From Nitriliruptoraceae bacterium (GTDB lineage: Bacteria; Actinomycetota; Nitriliruptoria; Nitriliruptorales; Nitriliruptoraceae), in contig JAFIEQ010000027.1 of assembly GCA_020832455.1 (NCBI GenBank), positions 1 through 35,380 of the forward strand: DNA of 35,380 nucleotides. Direction: 5' to 3'. The notes beneath the pieces were generated by a model. It searched no databases. It saw nothing but the letters and a program-made list of their open reading frames with translations, and had not been told where the DNA came from. Positions 34,717-35,380 of this stretch are shown here, one piece after another. Numbering within the stretch: position 1 is the stretch's first letter; every line of letters begins with the position of its first letter. The translations under genes were made by a program, and so were the position numbers.

Positions 34717-35304
34717 ATGCGACGCCGCGTCGGCCTCCTCGGGGGCACCTTCGATCCGCCCCACCTCGGCCACCTCGTGGTCGCCGAGTGTGCCCGCGTG
34801 GAACTCCAGCTCGACGAGCTCCGGCTGCTGGTCGCCGGCGACCCGTGGATGAAGGGTTCCACGTCCTCGCCCCAGGACCGGCTCGCCATGGCCCAGGCCG
34901 CGGTCGCCGACGACCCGTTCCTCACCGTCGACGACCGCGAGGTCCGCCGCGGCGGGCCGACCTACACGGCGGACACCCTCGCGCAGCTGCGTCGGGACGA
35001 GCCCGATGTGGACCTGTGGTTCGTCCTCGGCGAGGACGCCGCGCACGGGCTCGCGGACTGGAAGCGCGTCGAGGAGGCGTTCTCGCACGCGACCTTCGTG
35101 ATCGTCACGCGGCCCGACAGCCCGCCACCGCCCGAGGAACGCCTGCCGGACCGGGTCGTGCACCTGCGGATCCCGCAGCTGGAGGTGTCTTCGACGGAGC
35201 TGCGCGAGCGGTTCGCCGCGGGACGGGCGACGAGGTACCTGGTCCCGCCAGCCGTCGATGCCTACGTTCGGGCCAACCAGCTCTACGGAGCGACCCATGG
35301 ATGA
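34717..35304 (+). CDS. nadD: Nicotinate-nucleotide adenylyltransferase
   Basis: The 195-residue protein adenylylates nicotinate mononucleotide in NAD synthesis. It has the nucleotidyltransferase signature GGTFDPPHLGH (9-19), the WMKG region, and the ISSTxIR-like motif SSTELR (158-163). The ATG is supported by its fit to the conserved N-terminus. It overlaps the next gene by 8 bases. In many actinobacteria nadD follows proB-proA closely; here the nearest proB is 23.6 kb upstream. Confidence 0.96.
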   Translation: MRRRVGLLGGTFDPPHLGHLVVAECARVELQLDELRLLVAGDPWMKGSTSSPQDRLAMAQAAVADDPFLTVDDREVRRGGPTYTADTLAQLRRDEPDVDLWFVLGEDAAHGLADWKRVEEAFSHATFVIVTRPDSPPPPEERLPDRVVHLRIPQLEVSSTELRERFAAGRATRYLVPPAVDAYVRANQLYGATHG

Positions 35305-35380
35305 GGGGCAGGACGACCCCGCGCCGCGACGCCGGCGCCGGGACCTCACGCCCCGGGAACGTCGCGCGCTGGCACGGGCC
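35297..35380 (+). CDS. Start of next gene, truncated by window end
   Basis: An ATG at 35297 overlaps the end of nadD and opens a frame of 28 codons to the window edge: MDEGQDDPAPRRRRRDLTPR, then ERRALARA. The basic, disordered start resembles the cytoplasmic tail of many actinobacterial proteins encoded after nadD, but too little is visible to name it. Confidence 0.45.
   Translation, partial: MDEGQDDPAPRRRRRDLTPRERRALARA

Overview
The window is very GC-rich DNA in which nearly every third codon position is G or C. GTG and TTG starts are common, and genes often overlap as GTGA or ATGA. This style, together with an rplU-rpmA-obgE-proB cluster, a sucrase/ferredoxin-like gene, TrpB2, a DUF222-HNH gene and MoxR/VWA genes, points to a high-GC actinobacterium, possibly a deep-branching class. 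No rRNA, tRNA, CRISPR array, complete insertion sequence or prophage gene is visible.

Layout. 1-191 is a low-quality, G-rich edge. 192-6541 holds an XRE-cupin regulator, a two-gene ABC exporter and an aldehyde dehydrogenase-like gene. 6594-7514 (minus) is a sucrase/ferredoxin-like gene. 7832-11110 is the housekeeping block rplU, rpmA, obgE, proB. 11156-16176 (minus) holds a membrane-anchored CoxG-like protein, a membrane-anchored HExxH metalloprotease and an OmpR-type two-component system. 16305-18017 holds an aminoglycoside-phosphotransferase-like kinase facing a small Ser/Val/Asp-rich membrane protein that shares an operator-like site with the two-component operon. 18157-20604 (minus) is quinone reductase, YbaK-type deacylase, quinone reductase. 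Divergent to it, 20776-23165 is methylglyoxal synthase overlapping an unusual MpaB-like oxygenase/alpha-beta hydrolase fusion. 23266-27215 is a MoxR ATPase, an unknown membrane-anchored protein and a CoxE-like VWA protein. 27344-29558 holds an unknown gene and a DUF222-HNH gene. 30129-33331 is tryptophan 2,3-dioxygenase facing an Asp/Glu racemase and TrpB2. 33404-34348 is an unknown membrane protein, followed by a G/C homopolymer block. 34717 to the end is nadD and the start of the next gene.

Main points. The ABC pair shows complementary degenerate and consensus ATP sites, as in asymmetric heterodimeric exporters. A CTGAGCG-type 11-bp repeat links the two-component system to the small membrane protein. 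The methylglyoxal synthase/oxygenase-hydrolase unit, divergent from two quinone reductases, may be a reactive-carbonyl module, which is inference. Two genes (APH-like and VWA) carry in-frame tandem duplications that span their stop codons. Three genes without a ribosome-binding site have a -10-like hexamer 7-8 bases before the start codon, suggesting leaderless transcripts. proB and nadD, often close together in actinobacteria, lie 23.6 kb apart here, and a homopolymer block abuts nadD, so an insertion, a rearrangement or an assembly problem should be considered.
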